A stretch of DNA of 61,420 bases, from positions 1,433,392-1,494,811 of the forward strand of contig BCJX01000002.1 of the NCBI GenBank assembly GCA_001600415.1, given 5' to 3'. Of this stretch, positions 1 to 9,948 are shown piece by piece. A program made the position numbers and the translations under genes. Below the pieces are notes generated by a model. The model saw only the letters and a list, made by a program, of their open reading frames with translations, did not search any database and had not been told where the DNA came from. Source of the stretch: Pascua guehoae. Lineage: Eukaryota; Basidiomycota; Tremellomycetes; Trichosporonales; Trichosporonaceae. Numbering within the stretch: the first letter of the stretch is position 1; the number at the start of each line of letters is the position of its first letter.

Positions 1-31
1 CCCCTTCCCCCCCGCCCACCACTAACGCCAG

Positions 32-476
32 GACGTACCCCAATGCACACCCATCCTCACCTCGGCGCTCCGCCTCGCCCTCCTCCTCCCCCGCCTCCGC
101 CTGAGCGAGCCCGTCGCCATTGTGCGCGCCCGCGCCACAAAGCTCGGGTACGGCCTCCTCCCCGCCGCCAATGGGAGGGACATGTCGGCGCGCGTCGACG
201 GGTACGCCAGCGACAGCGACAGCGACAACTCGGACTCGGACTCGGACTCTGACGCCGGGCGGCGCGCGCGGGCAGACCCAGACGTGCTCCCGACCATGCT
301 GGCGTACCGGAACGGCGAGCTCGAGCATACTTGGGTCCGTGTGGATCTCGAGGGGGATCTCGAGGGGCTGCTGCGGCGGTGAGTCTGGGTTGGGAGTTGG
401 GGGTTGGGGGTTGGGTGCTGATGGTAGTGAGGGGGTGGTTCGGGAGACCAAGGCGGATGGCGACGAGTCGGACTAG
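32..476 (+). CDS. Phosducin-like protein, 3' part (gene runs off the left edge)
   Basis: Coding exons 32-378 and 428-476. An intron ends at 31 (CTAAC branch site, then CAG). Phosducin-like proteins have a thioredoxin fold and assist G-beta or CCT-dependent folding in the cytosol. Visible here are the end of the fold, an acidic Asp/Ser insert (codons near 205-255) and the family's final strand with DVLPTMLAYRNGELEHTWVRV. The last intron (379-427) begins GTGAGT and overlaps an in-frame TGA at 380. Splicing it adds the tail REGVVRETKADGDESD, which suits a phosducin C-terminus better than stopping at LLRR. The N-terminal half is outside the window, so the subfamily cannot be named. Family call fairly confident, last exon moderately so. 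Confidence 0.68.
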
Positions 477-806
477 GTCGCTCGCGATGCGCCGTCGATG
501 GTCGGGCTGGGTGGATCTCCGAGGATAGTATATAGCGGGTCCAGGTGCAGGTCATGGAAGAGGCGTCCAACAGCGATCCACGACATCGCATGCGCACAGC
601 ATCAGACGGCATGATATCCCAACGACAAACCGGCACCGCGACACCATGTCCCACACGCGCTCGCCGCGCTAGACACAATACACAACTCCAACATGTTCAG
701 AACGCTCCCGGCCTAACGCTCCCGGCCCTTCTACCACCCATTCTGTACACACATAGACCACATGCACCGGCTAGCTCTGCACACCGTTCATTCTGCCATT
801 GCTAGT
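477..806. other. Convergent spacer
   Basis: This lies between the stop codons of the phosducin-like gene (+) and the 80-aa protein gene (-). It should hold both 3' UTRs. No further gene, RNA or repeat array was seen; open frames here are low-complexity. Confidence 0.5.
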
Positions 807-2182
807 TTACTCCTTGCGCACGCCGAGCGCGGCCGCCTGCGGCGACCACCGCATCGACGGGATTGGGTGTGTCGGGGCAATGGCGCGCTCCTGAGGGTGT
901 CAGTGGATGTGGAAGGGGGGGTCGTGCGGAGATGCAAGTCAAGGTTGGGAGGGAGGGGACGTCGACGAGGTGGGGAGCCCAGGCAGAAGAAGCAAAAGAC
1001 GCAGAAGAACAGGGGGACAGGAGAACAGGAGAATGGGATGGGGCGGTAAGGGCGGGCCAAGGGGACGAGCGCCGCTTCATTGACAGACCAGAGGGCTGCA
1101 AAGGAACACGGTTGAGAGGAGGAGAGTATCACACTGGTCCACCATGCAGACGCAAGACCTCGGGGTCTGGCCACACGAACAGGGTGGCCATGCGCCACAG
1201 AGGTTGGAAGCAGCAGCTGCCCATCTGTCATTTCCGTCTCCGAGTTCTGCCTCGACAACATGGTCGACGGTCAGGCCGTACCGTCTGCCTCATTGCTCTT
1301 GCGCGCTCTTCTTGCCCCTCTCGTCCCGTGCTGGTGTCCTCCTCGGGAGTCTCCCCAATCGCCCAACTCTTAACACGCCATAGACCGCTTCCGCTCCTCC
1401 CTGCTTTCCTCCTCCCCGGCTGCCATCGTGCTGCTTCCACTCTCGATACACCTCGCCACCCCGCACCCCTTCCATTCCATTCAACTCCAGAGTCCACTTT
1501 CTTCCCCTCCCGATCCACTCGAGCCCACTTTCCTCGCCTTATTCCACCATGACCAACCATCCGACCCCACTTCCGACCCCGCCTCCGAGCCCGCCCACAC
1601 CAAACGCACCTCGTTACGCGCGCTGACGCGCCAGACACCGTAGGTCGCGAGCGCAATGCCCGAGATGCAGAAGAGCGTGTTGCCGACCCAGTTCGAGGGG
1701 CGCGACCACCAGCCGCCTGGGGGTTAGCGTGCTGTCCGTGCTGTCCTTTGTGACTGTCGCGGGTCGTGTTTGGTGCGGTGTTGTGGGTATGTTCGTCAGG
1801 CATCACGGCGCTGCTGCTGCACCGCTGCGTCCGATGTCCCAGCCGCGCCGAGATTCTGCAAGTTCCCGTACGCGATCGAGCCCCATGTTCGCCGAACGAC
1901 ATCGCAACGCTTCGCCCGCATTCTCCAACATGACACCTGGTCCACCAACGACGGCTCGACTCACCGGAAGGGCTCCAGACCTCCTTGGGGAATGGGTAGT
2001 GTGCCTGCCGTCAGTTGTGCCCCTTCCTCATCGCCATTCGTGCGCCGGGGCTCTGTCCCTCGAAGTTGCTCGTCGCGACCCCGCTCCTCTCGCGCCCGTC
2101 GGCGTCTGCGGGGTTCGCGCCGCGGTCGTACTCACTCCGCCGCCCTGTATGTCAGCTGACGTCGACAATTGCAGCTTACCAT
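807..2182 (-). CDS. Small single-pass membrane protein, 80 aa, five exons
   Basis: Exons in transcript order: 2180-2182 (ATG only), 2136-2144, 1965-2004, 1610-1716, 807-890; 243 nt in total, in frame. Each intron has a GTAAGC/GTGAGT/GTGCGT donor and a CTAAC or CTGAC branch site next to its acceptor. The protein starts MGGGAHYPFPKEVWSPSGGW, has one hydrophobic helix around residues 29-45, and ends HPIPSMRWSPQAAALGVRKE. The pattern YPFPKxVWSPxGGWW, a helix, then PIPSxxWS resembles a small conserved fungal protein family that I cannot name. It shares its upstream region with cytochrome c, so a mitochondrial role is plausible but inferred. The 719-nt last intron is long for this locus. The structure rests on protein logic, not on transcripts. 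Confidence 0.62.
891..1609 (-). other. 719-nt intron of the 80-aa protein gene
   Basis: Begins GTGCGT at 1609 and ends CTGACACCCTCAG at 903-891. It is about ten times longer than most introns here. Open frames inside it are low-complexity. I see no nested gene or structured RNA that I can support. Confidence 0.5.
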
Positions 2183-2792
2183 TGTGATTGCTTGTTGTGG
2201 ATGGTATAGAGGTCGGAGTGTGCGACGACGAGCAACGAGCACCGAGCACCGAGCGACAAGGAGCCAAGAGGAGGGCAAGGGTTGGTCGTGCGTGCCTAAT
2301 ACACGTAGACTCTATAGGCGTGAAGGGAGCACCGACTGCGTGCCTATCTCTACTAATTGTCGGTGGATTCGGATGGCGGGTAAGGAGGTGCGGAGCGGGA
2401 TCAAATGGGTCTAGAGGGTTTCGGTTATTTGGTTGGATGGTGGGCCAAATTTCTTTTACGAGTGCGTTGATTCGCTCGAGTCGGAACAATCCGGACCACT
2501 TCGGCCCTTGGGAATAAAGCAAGAGGCAGGCAGAGAGCGTCACCGTAGGCACGGGATGACAGGGCCAGGCTGGACTGGGCACTGGGTGGGCGAGGAGCGG
2601 CCGACGAGCAGAGGCAGACGAGGACTCAAGGAAAGAGAGAGGCCAAGTACCGAGACTGGGTTGCACCACGCCCCAACCTCCTGGCTCCCTACTACAAAGT
2701 CTGAGCGCGCTACAAAGGGCGACATCTTTTTCTTTCTCTACAACACAACCCTCTACTACCCACCTCTACCCCCCCTTCTTTCAACACTAAAA
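2183..2792. promoter_or_regulatory. Divergent promoter region of the 80-aa protein and cytochrome c genes
   Basis: This 610-bp region separates two start codons on opposite strands. The cytochrome c side carries a pyrimidine-rich stretch (about 2723-2780) just before AAAATGG, which is probably the 5' UTR. I could not identify a convincing CCAAT box or TATA box. Shared control of the two genes is inferred from layout only. Confidence 0.4.
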
Positions 2793-2997
2793 ATGGCTGG
2801 CAAGGACTCCTTCTCTCCTGGTGAGTCGCTCGCGACGATGCGCAGTGCGAGATACAGGCTGCGGGCGAGCTCGAGCTCGTGGTGGTTGCTGGGGGGGTTT
2901 CCGAGGTGGAGAAAGACGGTGGGGAGGTCGATGTCGGCAGCTTGTCGAGTAGCGTCGAGGCTTCCTGTACCGTCCTCGACTAGTCTCCGTCTCTGCC

Positions 2998-3051
<54 letters not shown>

Positions 3052-3943
3052 CCGACCCCCACCTCGCCGGCATCTCACTTTTTCTCCCTCCCCACCCACC
3101 CACAACACGCACTAACCCCCAGGCGACGCGGGCAAGGGCGCGGGCATCTTCAAGACCCGCTGCGCTCAGTGCCACACCACCGAGGCCGGTGGCGCCAACA
3201 AGGTTGGCCCCAACCTCCACGGTCTCTTTGGCCGCAAGTCTGGCCAGGCTGCGGGCTTCAACTACACGGCCGCCAACGTCAACAAGGGCGTCACCTGGGA
3301 GAACCAGACCCTCTTCGAGGTGAGTAGCGTGCGGGAGCGAGTAGGGATACCGAGGGTGGGAGCGGGGTCGCCGGCGACGTCGCCAGTGGTGTGATGCTGG
3401 CGAGGGGGTGTGGGAGGCCGCCTGCGTGGGCAGATGGTGAGACAGGTGAAACAGGCGAGGTGAGGCGAGGTGCAATCAGCGACAAGCTATTGCTCCTCGG
3501 TCTGTTGAGTTGTTCATCTCAACCTACCCCGTCCATCACACCTCCCCCAGCCCCATCTCTGCTACCCATCTTAACCCCCCCCCCCCCCTGACACACACTA
3601 ACCCGCAGTACCTCGAGAACCCTAAGAAGTACATTCCCGGTACCAAGATGGCGTTCGCTGGTCTCAAGAAGCCCAAGGACCGCAACGACCTCATTACCTA
3701 CATGGAGCAGTCGGTGAGTACTGGAGAGGGCGTCGGTGTGCAGTGCCGTTGCTGTTGGCGGTCGAGGTCGAGTAGCTGTGAGCTAGTGAGCGCGGGGCAG
3801 CCAGCGAGGCCGAGCAGCCCCAGCTTGCAGCCCCAGCTTGCAGCCCCAACTCGCAGCTACCAGCTCGACCACCCGCGCCCGACCCAACGCAACGACAGAC
3901 GAGCACCCCCAAGAGACGACCGCTGACATTGCAGTGCAAGTAA
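2793..3943 (+). CDS. CYC1: Cytochrome c
   Basis: Exons 2793-2820, 3123-3319, 3609-3713 and 3935-3943 encode 112 aa. Cytochrome c carries electrons from complex III to complex IV in the mitochondrial intermembrane space. Covalent haem attachment is at CAQCH (Cys23, Cys26, His27). The Met axial ligand is Met89 in [12 protein letters not shown]. The length matches fungal cytochrome c. There is no cleavable presequence, as expected. The last exon encodes only Cys-Lys-stop. Intron 1 (302 nt) contains a 52-base C homopolymer. Intron 3 carries short repeats of an AGCTTGCAGCCCC type. All four junctions have canonical ends and keep the frame. Confidence 0.96.
2999..3050 (+). repeat. 52-base poly-C tract in cytochrome c intron 1
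   Basis: An uninterrupted run of C lies on the transcribed-sense strand about 70 nt before the 3' splice site. Shorter C14 runs occur at 3575-3588, 21915-21928 and 31120-31133. The exact length may be an assembly estimate. Confidence 0.9.
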
Positions 3944-4383
3944 AGCACCCATATAGTGCATGTAGTGATAGAACCATGCAAAATTAGCCCCCATTCCTCT
4001 CTCTCTTGCCGGGGTCATGGCGTATCTGATTGCGTGACGTGCGTGCGTGCGTGCGTGCGCGGTGCAGTGTAGCGCAGTGCGAGGCGGGGCGAGTACAGTC
4101 GCGAGTCGAGACGACGCGGTCCGTGTCGTCGACGCTGGGTATCACCAAGGATAGGAAAAAAGTCACCACGACCGACGTGCCGACGTACCGGGCACTGCCA
4201 TTTCCCCGACTGCACATGGGCTTCTATGCCCCTGCTCCCTGCTCACTACCTCCCTTCCCCACCTCGCCAAGCCAGCGCGGGCTGTGCAGTCACCAGCACG
4301 ACCAGCACGCAGCAGCGCGCAACCTGCAACCTGGCCCGACATCGCCATGCATCAGCATCGACATCAGCAGCAGCGGCATCAGC

Positions 4384-4437
4384 ATCAGCAGCAGCATCCA
4401 TGTACAAGGCATCAGCAGCAGCATCCATGTACAAGGC
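4384..4437. repeat. 27-bp tandem duplication, two exact copies
   Basis: Copies at 4384-4410 and 4411-4437 begin ATCAGCAGCAGC and end TGTACAAGGC. They lie in a CAGCAT-rich patch that starts near 4346. Confidence 0.85.
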
Positions 4438-5565
4438 AGTGATGTGCCCATCTCACCGATCAGCGATCTCCGCATTCCACCCACTGATCGGCGCGTGACT
4501 TTGACCTTGAGCGTTTTTCCGGCCTACCCGAGTCCAAGGCGCGTGACCTGCACAGGCGCAACAAGACCCAAGACCCCGGCTATAAACTGTGCATGTGGCA
4601 ATAATGTGGTCATTGCTCTGGCGATCTGACTGTGGCTTTGGTTCTGGTACGCACCACAGACGTCACGTCAGCCAACCTTTTCCGACCTTGCCCCAACCCT
4701 GCCCACGCCCATGCCCACAACCCAGACACGCCCCGCTCGCGCCAAAAGATCGCACATGCCTGTATATCGCATACCCCACAGGCCACCATGCTAGTTAGCT
4801 AGCTGGTGCCTGTATCGCGTCGGCCGCGCATACCAACACTTTTGCTCGCGACACGGCCAGTCTGTACTTTGCACAGCGTCCTGCTGGGGAAAACGAGCGT
4901 CATCGGCGGCCCCTTGCAGTGGCCAGTCGCCGTCGAGCGCTGACATTGGGCTCGTCGTGGGCCTCTGCGCCTCTGCCCTCTGGCTGGTGCGCCACACGGC
5001 CCAGCTGGCCAGCTGGCCAGCGGGCAGCTGGCTCGCGGCCGCTCTGCTGCCGGACCCGACGTTCCGACCTCGCGGACGGACAGTGATGAAAATCACGGCC
5101 GAGTCGAGTGTTTGCACGTGACCGAGCATGCGGCGCACGTGATGGGCATGGGCATCAACGTGGGACAAGTGCGGGTGGGCGGGAAACTTGCGGCGATCGG
5201 CGTGTTTGTGTTCGTGGCACTCTGGACTCTGGACGGGCTGGTGCCTGGTGGCGGGCGGGCGGGCGGGCGGGCGGGCGATGGTGCCGTGGGGGGTTCAAAG
5301 TCGCTGAGCTGTGCGCTGGCCCGCTGCCTGCGTGCTGCACATGGGGTGAATCGTGGCCAGCGTGGTGGCTGCTGTGGTACGCGTGGGACGACCCAGTGTC
5401 GTGGGCGCGTGTACTTGTCAACTGGTAAGTAGTCAAGTGCAGTCGTCGATGGAATCGCCCTGGCTCGTGGCTCTGTATCTGCCGTGGCGGTTTTTCCTGC
5501 ATGTATACCTGTATCTTTGTGGCTGTCGTGATGCCAAGTAGTGTACAACAGTGCTCCTTACTCCC

Positions 5566-5677
5566 CCTTGCTGCTTGCTGCTTGCTCCTTGCTCCTTGCC
5601 CCTTGCTCCTTGCTCCTACTTCCTTGCTCATTGCTCCTTGCTCCTCGCTCATTGCTCATTGCTCCTGCTCCTTGCTC
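5566..5677. repeat. Heptamer array (TTGCTCC-type)
   Basis: Imperfect repeats of TTGCTCC, with TTGCTCA and TTGCTGC variants, run for about 110 bp. Confidence 0.8.
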
Positions 5678-5714
5678 ACCACCTGTCACACTGCACTCCC
5701 TTTACACCCGCTCA

Positions 5715-5834
5715 ACGTTCACGTTCACGCGCACGTTGACGCTCACGTTGGCACATTCACGCTCACGCTCACGCTCACGCTCACATTCACGCTCACGCTC
5801 ACGCTCACCTTCAAGCCCACGCTCACGCTCACAT
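5715..5834. repeat. Hexamer array (CACGCT/CACGTT-type)
   Basis: Imperfect repeats of TCACGC, with ACGTTC variants at the left end. It sits about 200 bp past the kinase stop codon and may fall in that gene's 3' UTR or terminator region. Confidence 0.8.
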
Positions 5835-6033
5835 CACGCATCATTAATGCATCGCTCGCATGCTGCACACAATGATGAAACGGAAATGGAAGTGGAGTAT
5901 GTATACTCGGACCGATGCAGATACCAAAGACGGACGGGGTCCGACGTGCTCTACCGCGTCGCACACTCTTGCTCTCACGCACACTCTGCCACTCGCTCCC
6001 CGCCCTCTAGCTCGCTTGCACGCTCTTGCACGC

Positions 6034-9000
6034 TCACAACGGCTCGGGAATCGACTGGCGCAGATACGGATGCTTGAGCGCGTCATTGACGTTGATGCGC
6101 ACGTCTGGGTCAAAGTCGAGCAGTCGCACAATGAGGTCGAGGAAGAGCGCATTGGTCTGGCTCGTCGCTGGGATAATCTCCTTGAGCGACTTGAGCCCCT
6201 TGACAAACTTGCGGCTCGATTTTGACACACTCGGGTTGGGAAAGTCGACCTTGTTGCCCTTGAAGAACTCTGGCTTTTTGAGTCTGCAATGTTAGAATGG
6301 CACTACTGTAACGTAAAACACGCTCTGCACTTACCGCCCTCGCTCGACCATTCGTGCTGGCATCTTGCCCATCACGACCTCCATCATGGCCAGATGCTCG
6401 AGGTTGTCGTGCGTCTGGAACAAGGCGTCGCCCGTAAAGAACTCGACCAGGATACACCCTATCGAAAACATGTCGCACGGATACGACCATGTTAGGCCTG
6501 GGCGTCAGGACTCTTAGACCTAGGGACAAGGGAACTTTGGGGCGACTCACCAAGAATAATCTCTGGTGCACGGTAGTGCCGCGTGCTGACCACAGACGAG
6601 TGATACTCGTTTTCAAATGTGGCCGAGCCAAAGTCGATCAACCGAATATCTGTATTGCGTAGAATCGACTTTGATCGTGCATTGGCTTGCTAAAAGGGCG
6701 TCAGCACTCGTTTTCCAGTGCCAGTGGTATACGCACCCTTGGGCCTTGCAATCGTGACTCGTTGCTCACGAGGAGGATATTTTCTGGCTTGAGATCCGTG
6801 TGGACGAGCTTGAGCGAGTGTAAAAACTGGACACTGCTGAGCAGACTCCTCGCAAAGTCTTGGATATGCCGTTCTGGGAATGGCTGGAACGAGTTTTGCT
6901 TGAGAAAGTCAAACACGCTCATCCCATACAAGTCTGAGACGAGACATGGGTGATTCCGGTAGTCAAAGTATTCAGTGAGGTGGATACATTTGCTGTGGCA
7001 GTCAGCGCATGAATCCCAATGGGACCACCACCTCGGCGCTACTCACAAGGCATTGGGTGGATCGTTCTTCTTGAGCGTTTCCAGTACCCGAATCTCAATC
7101 TTGCTCGCGTCGCGGTACTTTTGCACCGCGCGGATCACCTTGATGGCGACTTTTCTGCGCGACTCGATATGCCGGGCCTCGACCACCTTGCCAAACGTGC
7201 CCTGTCCCAAGAGACGGACAATCTTATCTGGAATGGCGTCAGCTTCTGCTTCCCACCGCCCGTGGTCTCGCACCACACCACACACACAGTCGACGCGGGT
7301 TGACTCACATCTACCTCCTATCACATCATCCGGCTTGACAACGTAATGTCCCTCTGCATCGTCCCACGGTGGATGCGTTGCTCCCGGTGCAGCGACCGGT
7401 GGCTGGGCAGGCACGACAGGCTGGGCGTCAGTGGGCGTGCCACACAAAAGCGGTATCACAGGTCGCCTCATCACACTCACGGCAACCTTTGCCTTCTTCT
7501 TTGCCGCTTCCTCTTCTTCGACCTTGCGCTTCTTGGCGGCCGATGCACCGTTGACCGCCGCACCGCCGTTGGATGCCCTCCACTTTGCGTCTGCGGCCTG
7601 CTGCTGCGCTGCGGCTGCAGCCGCGACGGCGGCACGGGTGCGCTTCTTTGGAACGGGGGAAGCAGAGTCCTGGACGACAATGACTTCCTTGGGATGGCCG
7701 ACCGAGTCGTACGTGTGCTCTACTGTCCAGCCGTTTCCGCCGCCGTTGCCTTTGGCGTTGTTGGCCGAGTTGGCAATGCGGCGAGACGAGCGTTGCGACG
7801 ACACGGTCGTCAACGGTGTGCTGGTGACGGTCGCTGTGGAACCGGCCGCAGCAGCCTTTCTCCTCGGTGGCATGATGGGTGGTGGAGGGTGTGGGGGAGG
7901 GGAAGCCGAGTACTTGAACCGGAGGGGAGGGGGAATGTGGAGTGGCGAGTGCGTCCTGGTTTGCGAGGCAGGGGACGCCGAGTAGAGTGCGGGATGGCTG
8001 GACGCGGGGGCGCGGTAGGCGGGAGAAAGAAGACTGTGGGCTGCGGCGTGAAGAGATTGTCCTCCTTGGGCGTGGCTGTGACTCGGTTGCGTTTGGCTCT
8101 GGCTCTGGTATTCTGGGCGGTAGTAGTTGCTGCTGCCGCCGCCGTCGCCAAGTGGGGATGAAAAGTATGCACGCTTTCCTTCTTCGGGAATGGATGGTGG
8201 CCACGCGTGGTGCGAGTAGACTGCCGTGAGTGGCGGGTGGGGCGAACGCAGCGTCCGGTCGAGTGAAGACGAGGCCGACGATGCGGGCGACAATCCAGTT
8301 CCAGCTCCCTGTGGTCCAGATACAGACGCCGATGAAAAGGGGGGTACGAGGAGATGTGCCGAGCCGCGACGTGCGCTCAGTTGAGATGCGTTGGAGGGCG
8401 CGTTGGATGTGGATGCAACTGCTCCCGCGGCGGATGAAGAGCGGGGTGGTACGCCCGACGCAGAGAATGGGGTGGGGGACGCGAGACTTGGGGCGGCCGA
8501 CCGTCCAGAGGGAATCAGACCCGCTGAGCGCGGAGGCTGCAGGTGGTGATACGGTGCGGGGGGGACGAGGGGGGCGCTCTGAGGGTGCTCAAAGGCGGTG
8601 TTGCGAAAGTGTGATGAGGATGGGACGTGAATGGCAGCTGGGGCGCGCGAACGAGGAAGGGTGGGTGGGGGCAGGTATGCGCGACCAGAGGTGGAGGCAG
8701 ACGAGGATGTGGCGGCGGATTGCGAATGCGATGGTGGTGGTGGGGGTACGAGGAGGGAAGATGAATTGTTGTGTTGTTGAGAGTAGGATGATGGCGGTCG
8801 CGTAGGGGATGGGAGGGGCGGAGGAAGAGTGTGTTGTGGGGTTGGCTGTGTGATGGAAACGTTCGGCGCGCTGAGGCGGCGCAGCGGAGGCGGGGCTGCG
8901 TGGACAGCCGCCCGGCGGTCCCGGTCAGAGTCTCGGTCGCGCAGGTCGCCAACGTCCCGGTGATCCTGCAGCTCGCGAGGAGTACGAGGCTCGCGGCTAT

Positions 9001-9841
9001 CGCGGTCGTCGCGGCTGTCGTGGGGGATAGTGAGGGGAGGGAGTTGGGGAAGAGGGCGGTCGGGGAGTGGGGGAAGGTCGCGGTCTTGAAGGTCAATGTC
9101 GCGGGGGTAGGGCGAATATGGTGAGCGGCCGTAGGGGTGCGGTGAAAAGGGGCCCAGATGCGACGGCTGCGAGTGGAAAGAGTGTTGCGAACGCCGCTGG
9201 TAGTGTTGCGAGTGTTGCGACGACGGTGGCTGAGAGTGTGGAGAGGGTTGCGAGCGCGAGTGTTGCAAAGGGGGAAGATGGGTAATGGTGGTGTTGGTCT
9301 TGTTCGAGTTGAAATCAATCCAGTCTCCTCCTCCTCTTTCCCTCACGAAATCTCGCTGCTGCTGCTGCTGCTGCTCTACCTGTCGTTCTCGAAACGAAGC
9401 GTAATCACGTTCGCGCTCGTCACGGTCACGAAGATCGCGGTCGCGCGGCCCGGCCGCGCCAGCAGCGCCGGGGACGGGGGAGCGGGGCGCGGGAATGTGA
9501 GGCGCAAACAGGCCGTGGCTGTGGCCTGATGATGATGGGCGGCGCGTTGGTCCTGCTGCCGCCGTTGTCGATGCAGACCCCGACTTTGACGTCGAGGCAG
9601 AGGTGGAGGGTGGGATGGCGGTGGTTGACGAGGATAACGTGTGTGCAGAGGTGGGCTGTGGGCGCTGGGATGTGGGGCTTGTCTCTGTAGCTGACGCCGA
9701 CAAGTGCGGATGGTGTTGCTGATGTGATGAGAAGGAAGAAGCGGTATTTGGTTGCCGGTGGTGATGTTGGTGTTGGAATGGCTGATGGTGGTGGTGATGT
9801 TGGTGGTGGTGCGGATCTGGGAGTGGATACTGCGCCTCCAT
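6034..9841 (-). CDS. LKH1: LAMMER (CLK-type) dual-specificity protein kinase
   Basis: Exons: 7481-9841, 7309-7420, 7047-7227, 6737-6992, 6551-6689, 6335-6497, 6034-6283; 1153 aa. LAMMER kinases phosphorylate SR-type splicing factors and other nuclear proteins. Residues 1-780 are low-complexity: His-rich start, then Pro/Ser/Gln and Ala/Lys patches. The kinase domain shows [12 protein letters not shown] (831-842), VAIK (Lys854), HTDLKPEN (catalytic Asp951), IDFGSAT (DFG 989-991), [10 protein letters not shown] and EHLAMMEVV (1050-1058). The HTDLKPEN form and the EHLAMME box mark the family, although the final Arg of LAMMER is Val here. The first two introns (60 and 81 nt) are multiples of three without stops, so an unspliced reading frame stays open; I removed them because splicing restores [15 protein letters not shown]. 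The start is the first Met of the open frame. Confidence 0.9.
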
Positions 9842-9917
9842 GAGGGAGGCGATCCGCGAGTATAAACGGCAAGTGTGTACAATGCGAGTACACGCGCAGT
9901 TTCGAGTTCGTCGCCGT

Positions 9918-9948
<31 letters not shown>

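Larger units (their letters stand above)
3944..6033. other. 2.1-kb convergent spacer rich in simple repeats, no gene seen
   Basis: Lies between the 3' ends of cytochrome c (+) and the kinase gene (-). It contains GCGT repeats near 4040-4060, a 27-bp tandem repeat, a TTGCTCC-type array and a CACGCT-type array. Open frames are short or repeat-derived. No RNA gene was recognised. Confidence 0.55.

Noticed and set aside
22..678. 218-codon minus-strand frame antisense to the phosducin-like exon
   Set aside because: Low-complexity shadow of conserved plus-strand coding sequence.
788..1261. 157-codon minus frame inside the long intron of the 80-aa gene
   Set aside because: Low-complexity composition, and it overlaps the true last exon in another frame. 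The conserved PIPSMRWS reading is in the other frame.
2756..3475. 239-codon minus-strand frame with a poly-Gly stretch across the cytochrome c intron
   Set aside because: The Gly run is the reverse complement of the C52 tract. The rest is antisense to cytochrome c exons and matches no family.
5566..5834. Repeat arrays as a possible CRISPR-like structure
   Set aside because: Units are 6-7 bp with no spacers, in a eukaryotic genome; these are microsatellites.
7846..8204. Frames antisense or alternate to the kinase N-terminal region
   Set aside because: They mirror Pro/Ser-rich codons of the 2361-nt kinase exon and have no domain.
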